Shown: piece by piece, positions 1 through 11,860 of the stretch
How the letters are laid out: every line of letters starts with the position of its first letter
How positions within the stretch are numbered: position 1 is the first letter of the stretch
Origin: Sphingomonas sp. 3P27F8
Lineage (GTDB): Bacteria > Pseudomonadota > Alphaproteobacteria > Sphingomonadales > Sphingomonadaceae
Assembly (NCBI RefSeq): GCF_005502745.1
Contig: NZ_SCNL01000011.1
Coordinates: 62,001-126,000 of the forward strand
DNA length: 64,000 nucleotides
Reading direction: 5' to 3'
Made by a program: the position numbers and the translations under genes
Notes under the pieces: generated by a model
Told to the model about the DNA's origin: nothing
Seen by the model: only the letters and a program-made list of their open reading frames with translations
Databases searched by the model: none

Positions 1-135
1 AATCCGCCAGATGTTGGCGCATCGTCCGAAATGGAGGTGCGTTCCGCCACGATGCGCGATCACATCGACAGCGAGAGCTTGATGACGGCGCCGATCTGCA
101 TAGACATGGCCGCCAAAGCTGCGCACTGACACGTT
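1..135. other. Window edge: open-frame tail or start of a divergent gene
   Basis: No gene can be assigned with confidence. Frame +1 is open from base 1 to a TGA at 127-129 and could be the last 42 codons of an upstream plus-strand gene, but the translation matches no family I know. Alternatively an ATG on the minus strand (complement of 18-20) followed by RQHLAD could begin a divergent gene leaving the window. Cysteine desulfhydrase/synthase-like genes often stand divergent to an Lrp/AsnC regulator, which makes that alternative plausible but unproven. Confidence 0.25.
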
Positions 136-156
136 TTGCGAGATGCAGGATTTGCG

Positions 157-1233
157 ATGATGGAAGGCGCGCCTACGATCGATCCCCACCGCGTATGGCT
201 GTCGGAGGCGATCCGACGGATCGAGGCGGATTTCAATCGCTCGGCAGATACGCATCTGATCCGCGTCGATCTGCCGAACCATCGCGGGATCACTCTGTAT
301 CTGAAGGACGAAAGCTCGCACCCCACCGGCAGCCTGAAGCACCGGCTGGCGCGCTCGCTGTTTCTCTACGCGCTGTGCAACGAATGGATCGGGCCGGACA
401 CCTGCGTGATCGAGGCGTCATCCGGCTCGACGGCGGTGAGCGAGGCGTATTTCGCGCGGATGCTGGGGTTGCGCTTCATCGCGGTGGTGCCCGGAACCAC
501 CGCCGCGCCGAAGCTCGACGCGATCCGTTTCCAGGGCGGCGAGATCTACACCGTGGACGATCCGCGCACCGTCTATGAGGTCGCGCACCGGCTCGCGAAG
601 GAAACGCGCGGGCATTATCTCGACCAGTTCACTTATGCCGAGCGGGCGACAGACTGGCGCGGCAACAACAATATCGCCGAGAGCATCTTTACCCAGATGG
701 CGCGCGAGGAGCGCCCGATCCCGGAGTGGATCGTGTGCGGGGCGGGCACCGGCGGCACCTCGGCGACAATCGGGCGGTTCATCCGCTATCAGCGCCATGC
801 CACGCGCCTGCTCGTTGCTGACCCGGTCCATTCGATATTTCACCGGCATTATGCCGATCGCAGCATTGCCCAGTTACCGGCGGGCTGCGCCTCCTGCATC
901 GAGGGTATCGGGCGTCCGCGCGTCGAGCCGAGCTTCGTCCCGGGCGTGATCGACCGTATGGTCGCGGTCGAGGACGCACAGAGCATTGGGGCGATGCGCG
1001 CGCTGTCCGATCGGCTCGGGCGGCGTGTCGGCGGATCGACCGGCACCAATCTGTGGGCCTGCGCGCAGCTGGTCGAGGAAATGGCGGCGGCCGGAGAGCG
1101 CGGCAGCATCGTGACGCTATTGTGCGATGGCGGCGATCGATATGGCTGCACCTATTATGACGACGCATGGCTCGCCCGGCGGGGCATCGATTGGCGGAGC
1201 GCGGCCGACCGCGTCGCGGCATTATGGGCATAG
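157..1233 (+). CDS. PLP-dependent cysteine synthase family protein
   Basis: A fold-type II PLP enzyme of the cysteine synthase/cysteine desulfhydrase group, probably cytosolic and acting on cysteine or a beta-substituted alanine. The Schiff-base lysine is K61 in PTGSLKHR, the substrate loop is ASSGST (about 88-93), and the glycine-rich PLP-phosphate loop is GAGTGGTSA (about 195-203). The length of 358 residues suits the family. I prefer the ATG at 157 because GCAGGA at 145-150 gives a well-spaced ribosome site; a TTG at 136 would add seven residues. The exact direction (synthase or desulfhydrase) cannot be read from the sequence. Confidence 0.85.
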   Translation: MMEGAPTIDPHRVWLSEAIRRIEADFNRSADTHLIRVDLPNHRGITLYLKDESSHPTGSLKHRLARSLFLYALCNEWIGPDTCVIEASSGSTAVSEAYFARMLGLRFIAVVPGTTAAPKLDAIRFQGGEIYTVDDPRTVYEVAHRLAKETRGHYLDQFTYAERATDWRGNNNIAESIFTQMAREERPIPEWIVCGAGTGGTSATIGRFIRYQRHATRLLVADPVHSIFHRHYADRSIAQLPAGCASCIEGIGRPRVEPSFVPGVIDRMVAVEDAQSIGAMRALSDRLGRRVGGSTGTNLWACAQLVEEMAAAGERGSIVTLLCDGGDRYGCTYYDDAWLARRGIDWRSAADRVAALWA

Positions 1234-1325
1234 CGACAGCCTCGCTGGCGTTCGGCACGAACGAAGCCGGGCCTGCCACTTTAGTCGCCGGCGATCCACA
1301 CAGCGGCACCGTCCGCGAGCGGACG

Positions 1326-1433
1326 ATGCCCGAGCTTTCGGACGTTGCGCTTTTCGTCGTCGCCGTGATCGCGATATGGCTCACGCGGCGCGCATTGCGG
1401 CGGCGAATGCAAAAACGTCCGCCACGCGGTTGA
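1326..1433 (+). CDS. Possible 35-residue membrane protein
   Basis: A short open frame in the gap before hisE. It starts MPELSDVALFVVAVIAIWL and ends in an arginine-rich tail, so it would be a single-pass membrane peptide with a basic C-terminus. The composition (one hydrophobic segment then RRALRRR) looks like a real small membrane protein rather than random GC-rich DNA, but the ribosome site is weak and I cannot name a family. The same frame is open upstream to 1167. Confidence 0.35.
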   Translation: MPELSDVALFVVAVIAIWLTRRALRRRMQKRPPRG

Positions 1434-1465
1434 CCGCGCGCGCGCCAGGCGGCACCGCTGCCGTC

Positions 1466-1801
1466 ATGGCCGACGATACATTCGACCGCCTCGAGGCGAC
1501 GATCCGCGCGCGCAAGGACGCGGCGGCGATGAAGTCCTACACCGCCAGCCTGTTTTTCCAGGGGCGCAAACGGATCGCGCAGAAGCTGGGCGAGGAAGCG
1601 GTGGAGACCGTTATCGCCGCCTGCTCTGGCGACGATGCGAAGATAATTCCCGAGGCGGCAGACCTGATTTTCCATCTGCTCGTCCTGCTTGCCGACGCCG
1701 ATCTGTCGCTGGACGACGTGCGCCGCGAACTCGACCGGCGCGAAGGCCAGTCCGGTCATGACGAAAAAGCCGGCCGGCCACTTTCCTTCCGTCCCGAATA
1801 G
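1466..1801 (+). CDS. hisE: Phosphoribosyl-ATP pyrophosphatase
   Basis: HisE hydrolyses phosphoribosyl-ATP to phosphoribosyl-AMP, step two of histidine synthesis. The protein has 111 residues, the normal size. The N-terminal half carries the MazG-like helices with the signature KSYTASLFFQGRKRIAQKL followed by GEEAVETVIAA, whose acidic residues bind Mg2+, then EAADLIFHLLVLL. The start is the ATG at 1466, where family similarity begins; the frame is open much further upstream without similarity. No other his genes are in the window, although in many relatives hisE follows hisF. Confidence 0.93.
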   Translation: MADDTFDRLEATIRARKDAAAMKSYTASLFFQGRKRIAQKLGEEAVETVIAACSGDDAKIIPEAADLIFHLLVLLADADLSLDDVRRELDRREGQSGHDEKAGRPLSFRPE

Positions 1802-1814
1802 CCAGAGGTGACAC

Positions 1815-2207
1815 ATGGCCGTCGACGCCACCCAGCCCTATGACGACCAGAACGTCTTCGCGAAGATCCTGCGCGGCGAAATCCCGTCGCGCCGCGTTTA
1901 CGAGGATGAATTCGCCCTCGCCTTCCACGATATCGCACCATGGGCGCCGACACATATTCTGGTGATCCCCAAGGGTAAGTATGTTTCGTGGGACGATTTC
2001 AGCGCCAATGGATCCGATGCCGAGGTCGCCGGCTTCGCCCGCGCCGTTGGCCGGGTGGCGCGCGATCAGGGGCTCGTTGCGCCCGGATATCGCCTGCTCG
2101 CCAACACCGGGCTCGATTCGCATGCGGAGGTGCCGCATCTGCACGTCCATATCCTCGCAGGCCGGTCACTCGGCCCGATGCTGGTACGCAACGACAGCCG
2201 CGATTGA
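1815..2207 (+). CDS. HIT family nucleotide-binding hydrolase (HinT-like)
   Basis: A histidine-triad protein that probably hydrolyses purine nucleoside phosphoramidates such as AMP-lysine. The catalytic triad is HLHVH at residues 108-112 followed by ILAG, with the N-terminal NVFAKILRGEIPS typical of the HinT branch. The length of 130 residues is normal. It begins 13 bases after hisE with an AGAGGTG ribosome site, so it is probably cotranscribed with hisE, an arrangement seen in many alphaproteobacteria. Confidence 0.93.
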   Translation: MAVDATQPYDDQNVFAKILRGEIPSRRVYEDEFALAFHDIAPWAPTHILVIPKGKYVSWDDFSANGSDAEVAGFARAVGRVARDQGLVAPGYRLLANTGLDSHAEVPHLHVHILAGRSLGPMLVRNDSRD

Positions 2208-2303
2208 TCGCGCACACGTTGAGACTTTGCGGATGCCGTATTCGCCGCTAGGCTTGACGGCTTAACATATTCGGGCCGCCGGAGAGGCGGTCGAGGGAGG
2301 AAC

Positions 2304-3872
2304 ATGGCAACTAGACCCGCAGAAGGTCTTCTCGGGCGGATGATGCTTCGCAAAACGGTGGAGCAGGTCCAGCGCGAAACACAAGCAAGCGAACTTAAAC
2401 GGACGCTCAGCGCCGCAAATCTCGTTTTCCTCGGTATCGGCTGCATCATCGGCGCCGGCATCTTCGTCCGCACCGGCAATGCCGCCGCGCTCCATGCCGG
2501 CCCCGCCGTACTGATCTCATTCGTCGTCGCGGGCGTGATCTGCGGGCTTGCGGGCCTGTGCTATGCCGAACTGTCCTCGACGCTGCCGGTATCGGGCTCC
2601 GCCTACACCTATTCCTACACCACGATCGGCGAGTTCGCTGCCTGGGTGATGGGCGCGCTGCTGTTATTGGAATATGGCCTGGCCGCTTCCGTCGTCGCGG
2701 TCGGCTGGTCGGGCTATGTCGTGTCGCTGCTGCGCGATTACGGCATCGTCATTCCGGTCGAGCTTACCGGACCGAGCGGCCATGCGATCATGGCCAACGG
2801 CGCGGCCGTCCTCGGCGCCAATGGCGCACCGCTGACCTATCTGTTCAACCTGCCCGCTTTCGCTATCTGCGCGGTGCTCGGCGCCCTGCTTGTCGTTGGT
2901 GTGAGCGAGAGCGCGAAGGTCAACAACGCGATCGTGCTGGTGAAGATGACCGTCATCATCGCCTTCATTCTGATCGTCGGCTGGTTCGTTATCCAGAATT
3001 TCGGCACGTTGAAGGCGAACTGGGATCCGTTCATCCCGCCGCCGTCTGGCGAAAAGGGCGAGTTCGGCTGGGGCGGCATCATGCGCGCCGCGTCGATCGT
3101 TTTCTTCGCCTATATCGGGTTCGAAGCTGTTTCGACTGCCGGGCAGGAGGCAAAGAACCCGGCGCGCGACATGCCGATCGGCATCATCGGCAGCCTCGTC
3201 GTCTGCACCGTTATCTACATGCTCGTATCGGTCACGATGACGCTGATCGTGAATTACAAGATGCTCAACGTGCCCGATCCGGTCGCGGTCGCGGTCGATG
3301 CGCTCGGCCCGCAGTGGAGCTGGTTCGCGAAAATCATCAAGATCGGCGCGATCGTCGGCCTCACCTCCGTCGTGCTGGTGCTGATGTATGGCCAGACGCG
3401 CATCTTCTACACGATGGCGCGCGACGGGCTGTTGCCGCGTGTGTTCGCCACGGTCCATCCGCGTTTCAAGACGCCGTGGGTCAACACGATCCTCGTCGCG
3501 CTGATCGTCGCATGCGCGGCAGGCTTCTTCGACATCAATACGCTCGGCGACATGACCTCGGTCGGAACGCTGGCGGCATTCGGCATCGTCTGCCTGACGG
3601 TGATTTACCTGCGCCGCTCGCACCCCGATCTGCCGCGCGGGTTCAGGGTGCCGCTCTATCCGGTGCTGCCGGCGCTCGGGATCCTGTTCTGCTTCGGGCT
3701 GATCTTTTCGGTCGAGACGCGCGTCCTGATCTTCTTCGCCTGGTATGCGGCGGCGGCGATCGTGCTTTATTTCGTGTACGGCATGCACAATTCCCGCCTG
3801 TACAAGGGCCTTGATGAAATCGACGGCGGACAGATGGGCGAATATGTCGCGCCCGTCGGGAAGCAGCCCTAA
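2304..3872 (+). CDS. APC-superfamily amino-acid permease
   Basis: A proton-coupled amino-acid transporter in the inner membrane. The first helix has the APC consensus GIGCIIGAGIFVRTG near residues 44-58, and about 12 membrane segments follow. The stretch FFAYIGFEAVSTAGQEAKNP near residue 270 is the conserved TM6-loop of the cationic-amino-acid transporter branch (YfnA/CAT-like). The 522 residues fit that branch. The start at ATG 2304 has a strong GGGAGGAA ribosome site. The substrate cannot be told from sequence. A hairpin lies just after the stop. Confidence 0.9.
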   Translation: MATRPAEGLLGRMMLRKTVEQVQRETQASELKRTLSAANLVFLGIGCIIGAGIFVRTGNAAALHAGPAVLISFVVAGVICGLAGLCYAELSSTLPVSGSAYTYSYTTIGEFAAWVMGALLLLEYGLAASVVAVGWSGYVVSLLRDYGIVIPVELTGPSGHAIMANGAAVLGANGAPLTYLFNLPAFAICAVLGALLVVGVSESAKVNNAIVLVKMTVIIAFILIVGWFVIQNFGTLKANWDPFIPPPSGEKGEFGWGGIMRAASIVFFAYIGFEAVSTAGQEAKNPARDMPIGIIGSLVVCTVIYMLVSVTMTLIVNYKMLNVPDPVAVAVDALGPQWSWFAKIIKIGAIVGLTSVVLVLMYGQTRIFYTMARDGLLPRVFATVHPRFKTPWVNTILVALIVACAAGFFDINTLGDMTSVGTLAAFGIVCLTVIYLRRSHPDLPRGFRVPLYPVLPALGILFCFGLIFSVETRVLIFFAWYAAAAIVLYFVYGMHNSRLYKGLDEIDGGQMGEYVAPVGKQP

Positions 3873-3886
3873 CCGGTGATCTTTCG

Positions 3887-3922
3887 GCCCGTTCACTCTT
3901 CGCAAGCGCGGGGTGAACGGGC
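3887..3922 (+). terminator. Hairpin between permease and ligA
   Basis: GCCCGTTCAC (3887-3896) pairs with GTGAACGGGC (3913-3922), ten base pairs with further T-G and C-G pairs inside. There is no U-run, so it may be a weak terminator or attenuator. Its 3' arm lies about 12 bases before the ligA ATG, so folding could also affect ligA translation. Confidence 0.45.
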
Positions 3923-3925
3923 TAG

Positions 3926-6061
<2,136 letters not shown>

Positions 6062-6102
6062 TGCGGCGAGGTGAGTGTCGCTTTTTTGCAACGGATGGAA
6101 AA

Positions 6103-6134
6103 GCGAGTCGGTCATAAAACCGGAATCGACTCGC
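6103..6134 (+). terminator. Hairpin after ligA
   Basis: GCGAGTCG (6103-6110) pairs with CGACTCGC (6127-6134) around a 16-base loop. A T-rich stretch (CATTTTAGCTTAATAAT) begins 7 bases later, so this is a plausible but imperfect intrinsic terminator for ligA. Confidence 0.35.
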
Positions 6135-6232
6135 GGCTGTCATTTTAGCTTAATAATGCGGGGGCACGGGCTCGGCGGACGGTCAGGGATACCGCCGGGA
6201 ACCTGAGCAGAAAGCTCAAAGGGGAAGAAAAG

Positions 6233-9200
6233 ATGCGTAATAACCTGTTTCTGGGCGTAGCTGCGGCTGCGCTCATCATGCCGATTGCGGCGACAGCGCA
6301 GGAAACCACGTCGACGATTCGCGGCACGGTCACCGCGAATGGCGCGCCGGTGGCCGGCGCGACCGTGACGATCGTGAACGTACCGTCCGGCACGACCGCT
6401 TCGACCAACACCGACGCCGGCGGCAGCTTCAACGCGTCGGGCCTGCGCGTCGGCGGACCTTTCACGGTCACCGTGAAGGCCAGCGGCTATCCGCAGACGA
6501 GCGTGACCGACATCTTCACCGTCGTGGCTCAGGCATATGATCTGCCGATCGAGCTGGCTCCCGCCGCGGGCGCGGACTCCACCGCCGATGTCGTCGTGAC
6601 CGCGTCGCGCCTGCCGAACGCACGCACCGTGAGCCAAGGCCCGGCGACCGTCCTTTCCGCCGCACAGATCGCGTCGGTGGCCTCGGTCAATCGCGACATC
6701 CGCGATCTGATGCGTCGCGATCCGTTCGCGCGCCTCGACTATTCGGATGGCAATGGCCGCGCCGTAAGCTTCGCGGGTCAGAATGCACGCTTCAACCGTT
6801 TCTCGGTCGATGGTGTTCCCGTCACCGACAACTTCGGCATCAATCCGGACGGCCTGCCCACGCGCCGTTCGCCGGTTCCGCTGGACGCAATCGGGCAGTT
6901 CCAGACCAAGGTTGCGCCCTATGACGTGCGCGAGGGCAATTTCCAGGGCGGCGCGATCAATGCGATCCTCAAATCCGGCACCAACGAATTCCACGGCACC
7001 GGCTTCTATGCCCGCTCGTCCGACGGTCTGACCGGCACCAAGACCAAGGCCGGCCCCGGCGTCCCGACCGGTGTCGTCACGCTGCCGAAGTTCAAATACG
7101 AGAATTATGGCGCCGAAATCTCCGGCCCGATCATCAAGGACAAGCTGTTCTTCATGGTCGCTGGCGAGCGCATCCGCGCTGGCACGCCGATCGCTGAGGG
7201 CACCCCTAGCAACAACGCCGGCACGGTGATCCCGAACATCACCGACGCGCAGGTGCAGCAGATCCAGCAGATCGCGCAGTCGAAATATGGATATAACACC
7301 GGCGGAATTCTGAACAATTCAAAGGATTCCGACGACCGCCTCGTCGCGAAGATCGACGCCAACCTGTCCGATCGCCAGCGCGCTTCGTTGACCTATATCT
7401 ACACCAAGGACTCGATCCAGTTCGGCAATAACACGAACGTCGGGCCGGCCTCCGCCACTGCCAATCAGCCGGGTCTTGGGCTCGAATCCAACGGCTATAT
7501 CGCGTCCAATCGCCTCCACACAGGCGTGTTCCAGCTGAACTCGGACTGGAGCGATGAGTTCTCGACCGAGGTTCGCGCATTCTACAAGGACTATAAGCGC
7601 GGCCAGGATCCGATCCTGGGTCGCGGCTTCGGCCAGTTCCAGGTGTGTACTGCACCGACATCCGATCGCGGAAACTTCGGCGCTGGCTCCACCAATCCCA
7701 GCAGCAGCTGAACGGGCAACGACCTGTCCACCAATTGTCAGCCGGGTTACGGAACGGTTTCGTTTGGCCCCGATATCTCGCGCCAGTCGAACCAGCTGAC
7801 CAGCAAGACCTGGGGCGGTCTTGTCCAGGCACGCCTCACCAGGAACGATCATGATCTGCGCATCTTCAGCGAAGTGCAGAGCACGTCGATCTTCAATCTT
7901 TTCGTACAGCGCTCGGCGGGCGATTATTACTTTGACTCGATCGCCGATCTCCAGGCCGGCAATGCGCAGCGCCTGCGCTACACGAACGCTGTCCCCAGCC
8001 TGAACCCGGCCTATGCTGCCGCGCAGTTCAAATATCAGTCGCTCGCTTTTGGCGTGCAGGACATCTGGCGTGTCAGCGACATTTTCACGCTGTCATATGG
8101 CGCGCGTTATGATCTGTACGCCGGTGACAGCCGTCCGGCGCTCAACACCAATTTCGTGAGCCGCTTCGGCTTCCCGAACACCGCATATATCTCGGGCCGC
8201 GGCGTGTTCCAGCCGCGTATCGGCTTCGATTTCAAGCCGGCGACGGGCGTCACCGTGCGCGGCGGCGTAGGCATTTTCTCGGGCGGCTCGCCGGACGTTT
8301 ATGTGTCCAACAGCTTCTCGAACACCGGTTTCCTGTCGAACAGCATCGATGTTCGACAGAACAACAACGGAACGAGCTATATCGTGCCCGGCCAGACCGG
8401 CGCGGCGGCCAACGCGACCGGCAGCGCGATCCTGACCGGTGTGAACGGAACGACAATCCCGTCGGCCGCTAACACCGTTCTGGCGGGCGGCAGCTCGTCG
8501 GCCACCGCGCCTACCAATGCGCTGGCACCGAACTTCAAGCTGCCGTCGCAGTGGCGCGCGACCTTGTCGGCGGATTACGACAGCGATCTGGGCGGGTTCC
8601 TGGGCGGTGGTTGGCACTTCGGCGCGGACCTGCTGTATTCCAAGGTTCGCGACCAGGTGTATTTCACCGACATTCGTTCGGTCCCGACCGCGCTTACCAC
8701 CCCGGACGGTCGCACACGCTACGCCTCACTCACCACGTTTGCCGATACGAACCAGGATATCCTGCTGACCAATACCAGCAAGGGTCGTGGCTACATCGCG
8801 GTGGCGCGGTTCGAGAAGAACTTCGATATCGGCGTAAATATCGGGGCGAGCTACACCTACCAGAACGTCAAGGATGCGACGCCGGCGACATCCTCGACCG
8901 CAGGCTCGAACTACGGCAACGGCGCTTTCTTCGACGCAAGCGGCGCGGCCTACGGCGTTTCGAACGACGAAGTTCGTCACTTCATCAAGTATAACGTGAC
9001 GTTCGATCACGCCTTCTTCGGTGATTACAAGACGGTGTTCTCGATCTTCGGCGAAACCCGCATCGGCAAGCCTTACAGCTATACGATGCAGGATATCTCC
9101 TCCGGTCGCAGCGCGATCTTCGGCAACGTCGGGACGGGCAGCCGTTACCTGCTCTATGTGCCCACCTCCACGACAGACGCGCTCGTGTCATACGATAGCG

Positions 9201-9649
9201 CGACCACGCAGACCTATCTCGACAATCTTATCAAAAGCACGGGGCTCGGAAAGTATCGCGGCAAGATCGCGCCGCGGAACGGCTTCAATTCGCCATGGTT
9301 CACCCGCGTCGATCTGCATCTGTCGCAGGAAGTGCCGACCGGCTTCGGCAACAGCCGCATCATGCTGTTCGCGGACATCGAGAATTTCACGAACCTGCTC
9401 AACAAGAACTGGGGCCAGGTTCGCGAATATTCGTTCCCGTACACGATCCCGGCGGTGCGGGTGCAATGCTTGCAGACTGCCGTCGCAACGGGCACAGCGC
9501 CCACTGCGGCGCAGGTGACGGGCACCACCTCGCAGGCCTGCACACAATATCGCTACAGCTCACCAAGCGTGACGCCGGATCAGCAGAATGTGATCTCCTC
9601 GCGTCCATCGCTGTACACGATCCGCATCGGCGCGCGCTTCACCTTCTAA
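6233..9649 (+). pseudogene. Oar-like TonB-dependent receptor interrupted by an in-frame TGA
   Basis: An outer-membrane TonB-dependent receptor of the Oar type, 1138 codons long. It has a signal peptide (to about residue 22, ending ATAQ), a carboxypeptidase-regulatory-like beta domain (TIRGTVTANGAPVAGATVTI), a TonB-box-like ADVVVTAS, a plug (FSVDGVPVTDNFGINPDGLPTRR) and a long barrel ending in the aromatic IRIGARFTF. Codon 493 (7709-7711) is TGA within AGC-TGA-ACG, and the same frame then runs open for another 645 codons to the true stop. Similarity is unbroken across the TGA (barrel loops with NDLSTNCQPGYG just after). It is either a recent nonsense mutation, a sequencing error, or readthrough. 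A LytS/LytTR pair follows. Confidence 0.85.
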
Positions 9650-9674
9650 GCGTCCTCGGTTCGTAACGCCTTCG

Positions 9675-9715
9675 GGGCCGTCGTTTCTTCCGGGAAACGG
9701 CGGCCCTCTTGTTTT
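9675..9715 (+). terminator. Rho-independent terminator after the Oar-like receptor
   Basis: GGGCCGTCGTTTC (9675-9687) pairs with GAAACGGCGGCCC (9694-9706), 13 pairs with one G-T wobble, a six-base loop and a trailing TCTTGTTTT. A standard intrinsic terminator, separating the receptor from the histidine kinase gene. Confidence 0.8.
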
Positions 9716-9749
9716 GCACCCTGGCGGCGGGGCGTGTAAGGCTACGGCG

Positions 9750-10910
9750 ATGGCGAGCACCCTATCCGCCCCGGGCACCACGCAAACGCCCGCGCCCGGC
9801 GCAACCGTTCCGGCCCGGTTTCCCGCAACGATCGTGCGCACCCCGACGATGTTCGCGCGCCCCTTCTTTGAGGACAAGGCGCGGGCCTTCTGGTTTCTTC
9901 AGGCGGCGGGCTGGTCGGGCTATCTGATCCTGCGCACCGTATCGAGCATCTCGAACGGTTTCACGCTGCAAGGTGTCGTCACCAACATCGTCGAGACGAT
10001 CGTCGGCTATTGCATCACCCTGCTTCTCTCGACGCTCTACGGCTATTACCGCAGCTTCCCCCGCCTCGCCGGCATCATCCTTTCGCTTCTGACGCTGGGC
10101 GCGGCGACCTTCCTGTATTCGCTGCTCGACACTTTTTCGTTCAGCTTCATCAAGTTCGCCGCGCCGGGCATCGATGTTAAGCTCCTGATCGGCGCGCTGT
10201 TCCTCAATTTCACGGTGCTGGCCGGCTGGTCGGCGCTGTATTTCGGGATCAATTTTTATCTGATCGTCGAGGAACAGATCGATCAGATGCAGCATCTGGA
10301 AACCCAGGCGTCGTCGGCTCAGCTAGCGATGCTGCGTTACCAGCTCAACCCGCATTTTTTGTTCAACACGCTCAATTCGATCTCCACGCTCGTACTGCTG
10401 AAACAGACCGAGCGTGCCAACGCGATGCTCTCGCGCCTCGCTTCGTTCCTGCGCTATACGCTGGCCAACGAGCCGACAGCACATGTCACGCTTGCGCAGG
10501 AGGTCGAAACGCTGAAGCTCTATCTCGAGATCGAGAAGATGCGCTTCGAGGATCGGCTGCAGCCGAAATTCGATATCGATCCGGCCGCCGAAAAGGCTCA
10601 TCTGCCCTCGCTGCTACTGCAGCCGCTGGTCGAAAATGCGATCAAATATGCAGTCACGCCGCAGGAGGAAGGCGCCGAAATTCGTATAACGGCGCGGCTC
10701 GCCGGGGATCGCGTGCAGATCACCGTATCCGATACCGGGCCGGGCTTGCAGGGAACTAAAAATCGACCAAGCCTTTCAACCGGCGTCGGCATCGCCAATA
10801 TCAGAGAACGTCTGGCGCAGGCCTATGGGGCGGATCATCGTTTCGAGATCCAGGCCATGCCGCTGGGTGGGTTCGGGGTAGATATCGAGATCCCGTTCCA
10901 GCTTGAGTGA
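9750..10910 (+). CDS. LytS/YehU-type sensor histidine kinase
   Basis: An inner-membrane histidine kinase of the His_kinase family. After a Pro/Ala-rich N-terminus there are about four membrane helices (residues 55-180), then a short coiled coil. The phospho-acceptor box LRYQLNPHFLFNTLNSIS is near residues 193-210, and the ATPase domain shows LLQPLVENAIKYAV and DTGPGL. It has no periplasmic sensor domain of note. I chose ATG 9750; a TTG at 9714 or the ATG at 9849 (MFARPFFEDK) are alternatives. The LytTR response regulator follows 84 bases downstream and is the expected partner. The adjoining outer-membrane receptor suggests a nutrient or peptide signal, which is inference. Confidence 0.92.
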   Translation: MASTLSAPGTTQTPAPGATVPARFPATIVRTPTMFARPFFEDKARAFWFLQAAGWSGYLILRTVSSISNGFTLQGVVTNIVETIVGYCITLLLSTLYGYYRSFPRLAGIILSLLTLGAATFLYSLLDTFSFSFIKFAAPGIDVKLLIGALFLNFTVLAGWSALYFGINFYLIVEEQIDQMQHLETQASSAQLAMLRYQLNPHFLFNTLNSISTLVLLKQTERANAMLSRLASFLRYTLANEPTAHVTLAQEVETLKLYLEIEKMRFEDRLQPKFDIDPAAEKAHLPSLLLQPLVENAIKYAVTPQEEGAEIRITARLAGDRVQITVSDTGPGLQGTKNRPSLSTGVGIANIRERLAQAYGADHRFEIQAMPLGGFGVDIEIPFQLE

Positions 10911-10994
10911 GTCAACAGGGGTGTGGAGAAATAAAGGCGTCGCGCCGAAACGAGTGAATTGGGCGCGACGGACGTTTTGGAGAATACCAGGAAA

Positions 10995-11798
10995 ATGACC
11001 ATCCGCACCATATTGGTCGACGACGAGCCCTTGGCGATCCAGGGACTGGAACTGCGACTTCAGGCGCACGATGATGTTGAGATCATCGCCAAGTGCCAGA
11101 ACGGTCGCGAGGCGATCAGCGCTATCAAGACCCACAAGCCCGACCTGGTCTTTCTCGATATCCAGATGCCCGGTTTCGATGGTTTTTCCGTCGTCCAAGG
11201 TCTGATGGAGGTGGAACCGCCGCTGTTCGTGTTCGTGACCGCCTATTCGGATCACGCGCTGCGCGCGTTCGAGGCGCAGGCGGTGGATTATCTTATGAAA
11301 CCGGTCGAGGAGGCGCGTCTGGCCGACACGCTCGATCGCGTGCGCCAGCGCATCGCCGAAAAGAAAGGCGCGGAGGAAAGCGAGAAGCTAAAGGAAGCTC
11401 TGGCGGAGCATGCGCCGGAAGCTGCCGCGGAAATGGCCAGCGACGATGCCGATCACGTCAATGCCAACCGTTTTGAAAAGCTTATCAACATCAAGGATCG
11501 CGGGCAGATATTCCGCGTCGATGTCGATACGATCGAACTGATCGAAGCCGCCGGGGACTATATGGTCATCAAGACCGGGGACAATTCGCTGGTGCTGCGC
11601 GAAACGATGAAGGATCTGGAAAAGCGCCTCGATCCGCGACGTTTCCAGCGCGTTCACCGCTCGACCATCGTCAACCTTGATCTGGTCAAGCAGGTGAGGC
11701 CGCACACAAACGGGGAATGCTTCCTCGTCCTCGAGTCCGGGTCTCAGGTAAAGGTTAGCCGCTCTTATCGCGACGTGGTGGCCCGCTTCGTTCATTGA
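10995..11798 (+). CDS. LytTR-family response regulator
   Basis: A two-component transcription factor of 267 residues. The receiver domain has DDE at 9-11, the phosphorylation site D55 in LVFLDIQMPG, and the conserved lysine in VDYLMKPVEE. A charged linker (about 125-160) leads to a LytTR DNA-binding domain with IELIEAAGDYMVIKT and FQRVHRSTIVNLDLV. The ATG at 10995 is where similarity begins; the upstream part of the open frame lacks it. It should be the cognate regulator of the LytS-type kinase upstream. Confidence 0.93.
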   Translation: MTIRTILVDDEPLAIQGLELRLQAHDDVEIIAKCQNGREAISAIKTHKPDLVFLDIQMPGFDGFSVVQGLMEVEPPLFVFVTAYSDHALRAFEAQAVDYLMKPVEEARLADTLDRVRQRIAEKKGAEESEKLKEALAEHAPEAAAEMASDDADHVNANRFEKLINIKDRGQIFRVDVDTIELIEAAGDYMVIKTGDNSLVLRETMKDLEKRLDPRRFQRVHRSTIVNLDLVKQVRPHTNGECFLVLESGSQVKVSRSYRDVVARFVH

Positions 11799-11860
11799 GT
11801 TCTTCCTGATGTGCGCGCGCTTGCTGGCGGGATCGCACCTGCTCTGCTAGGCGCGCGCGC

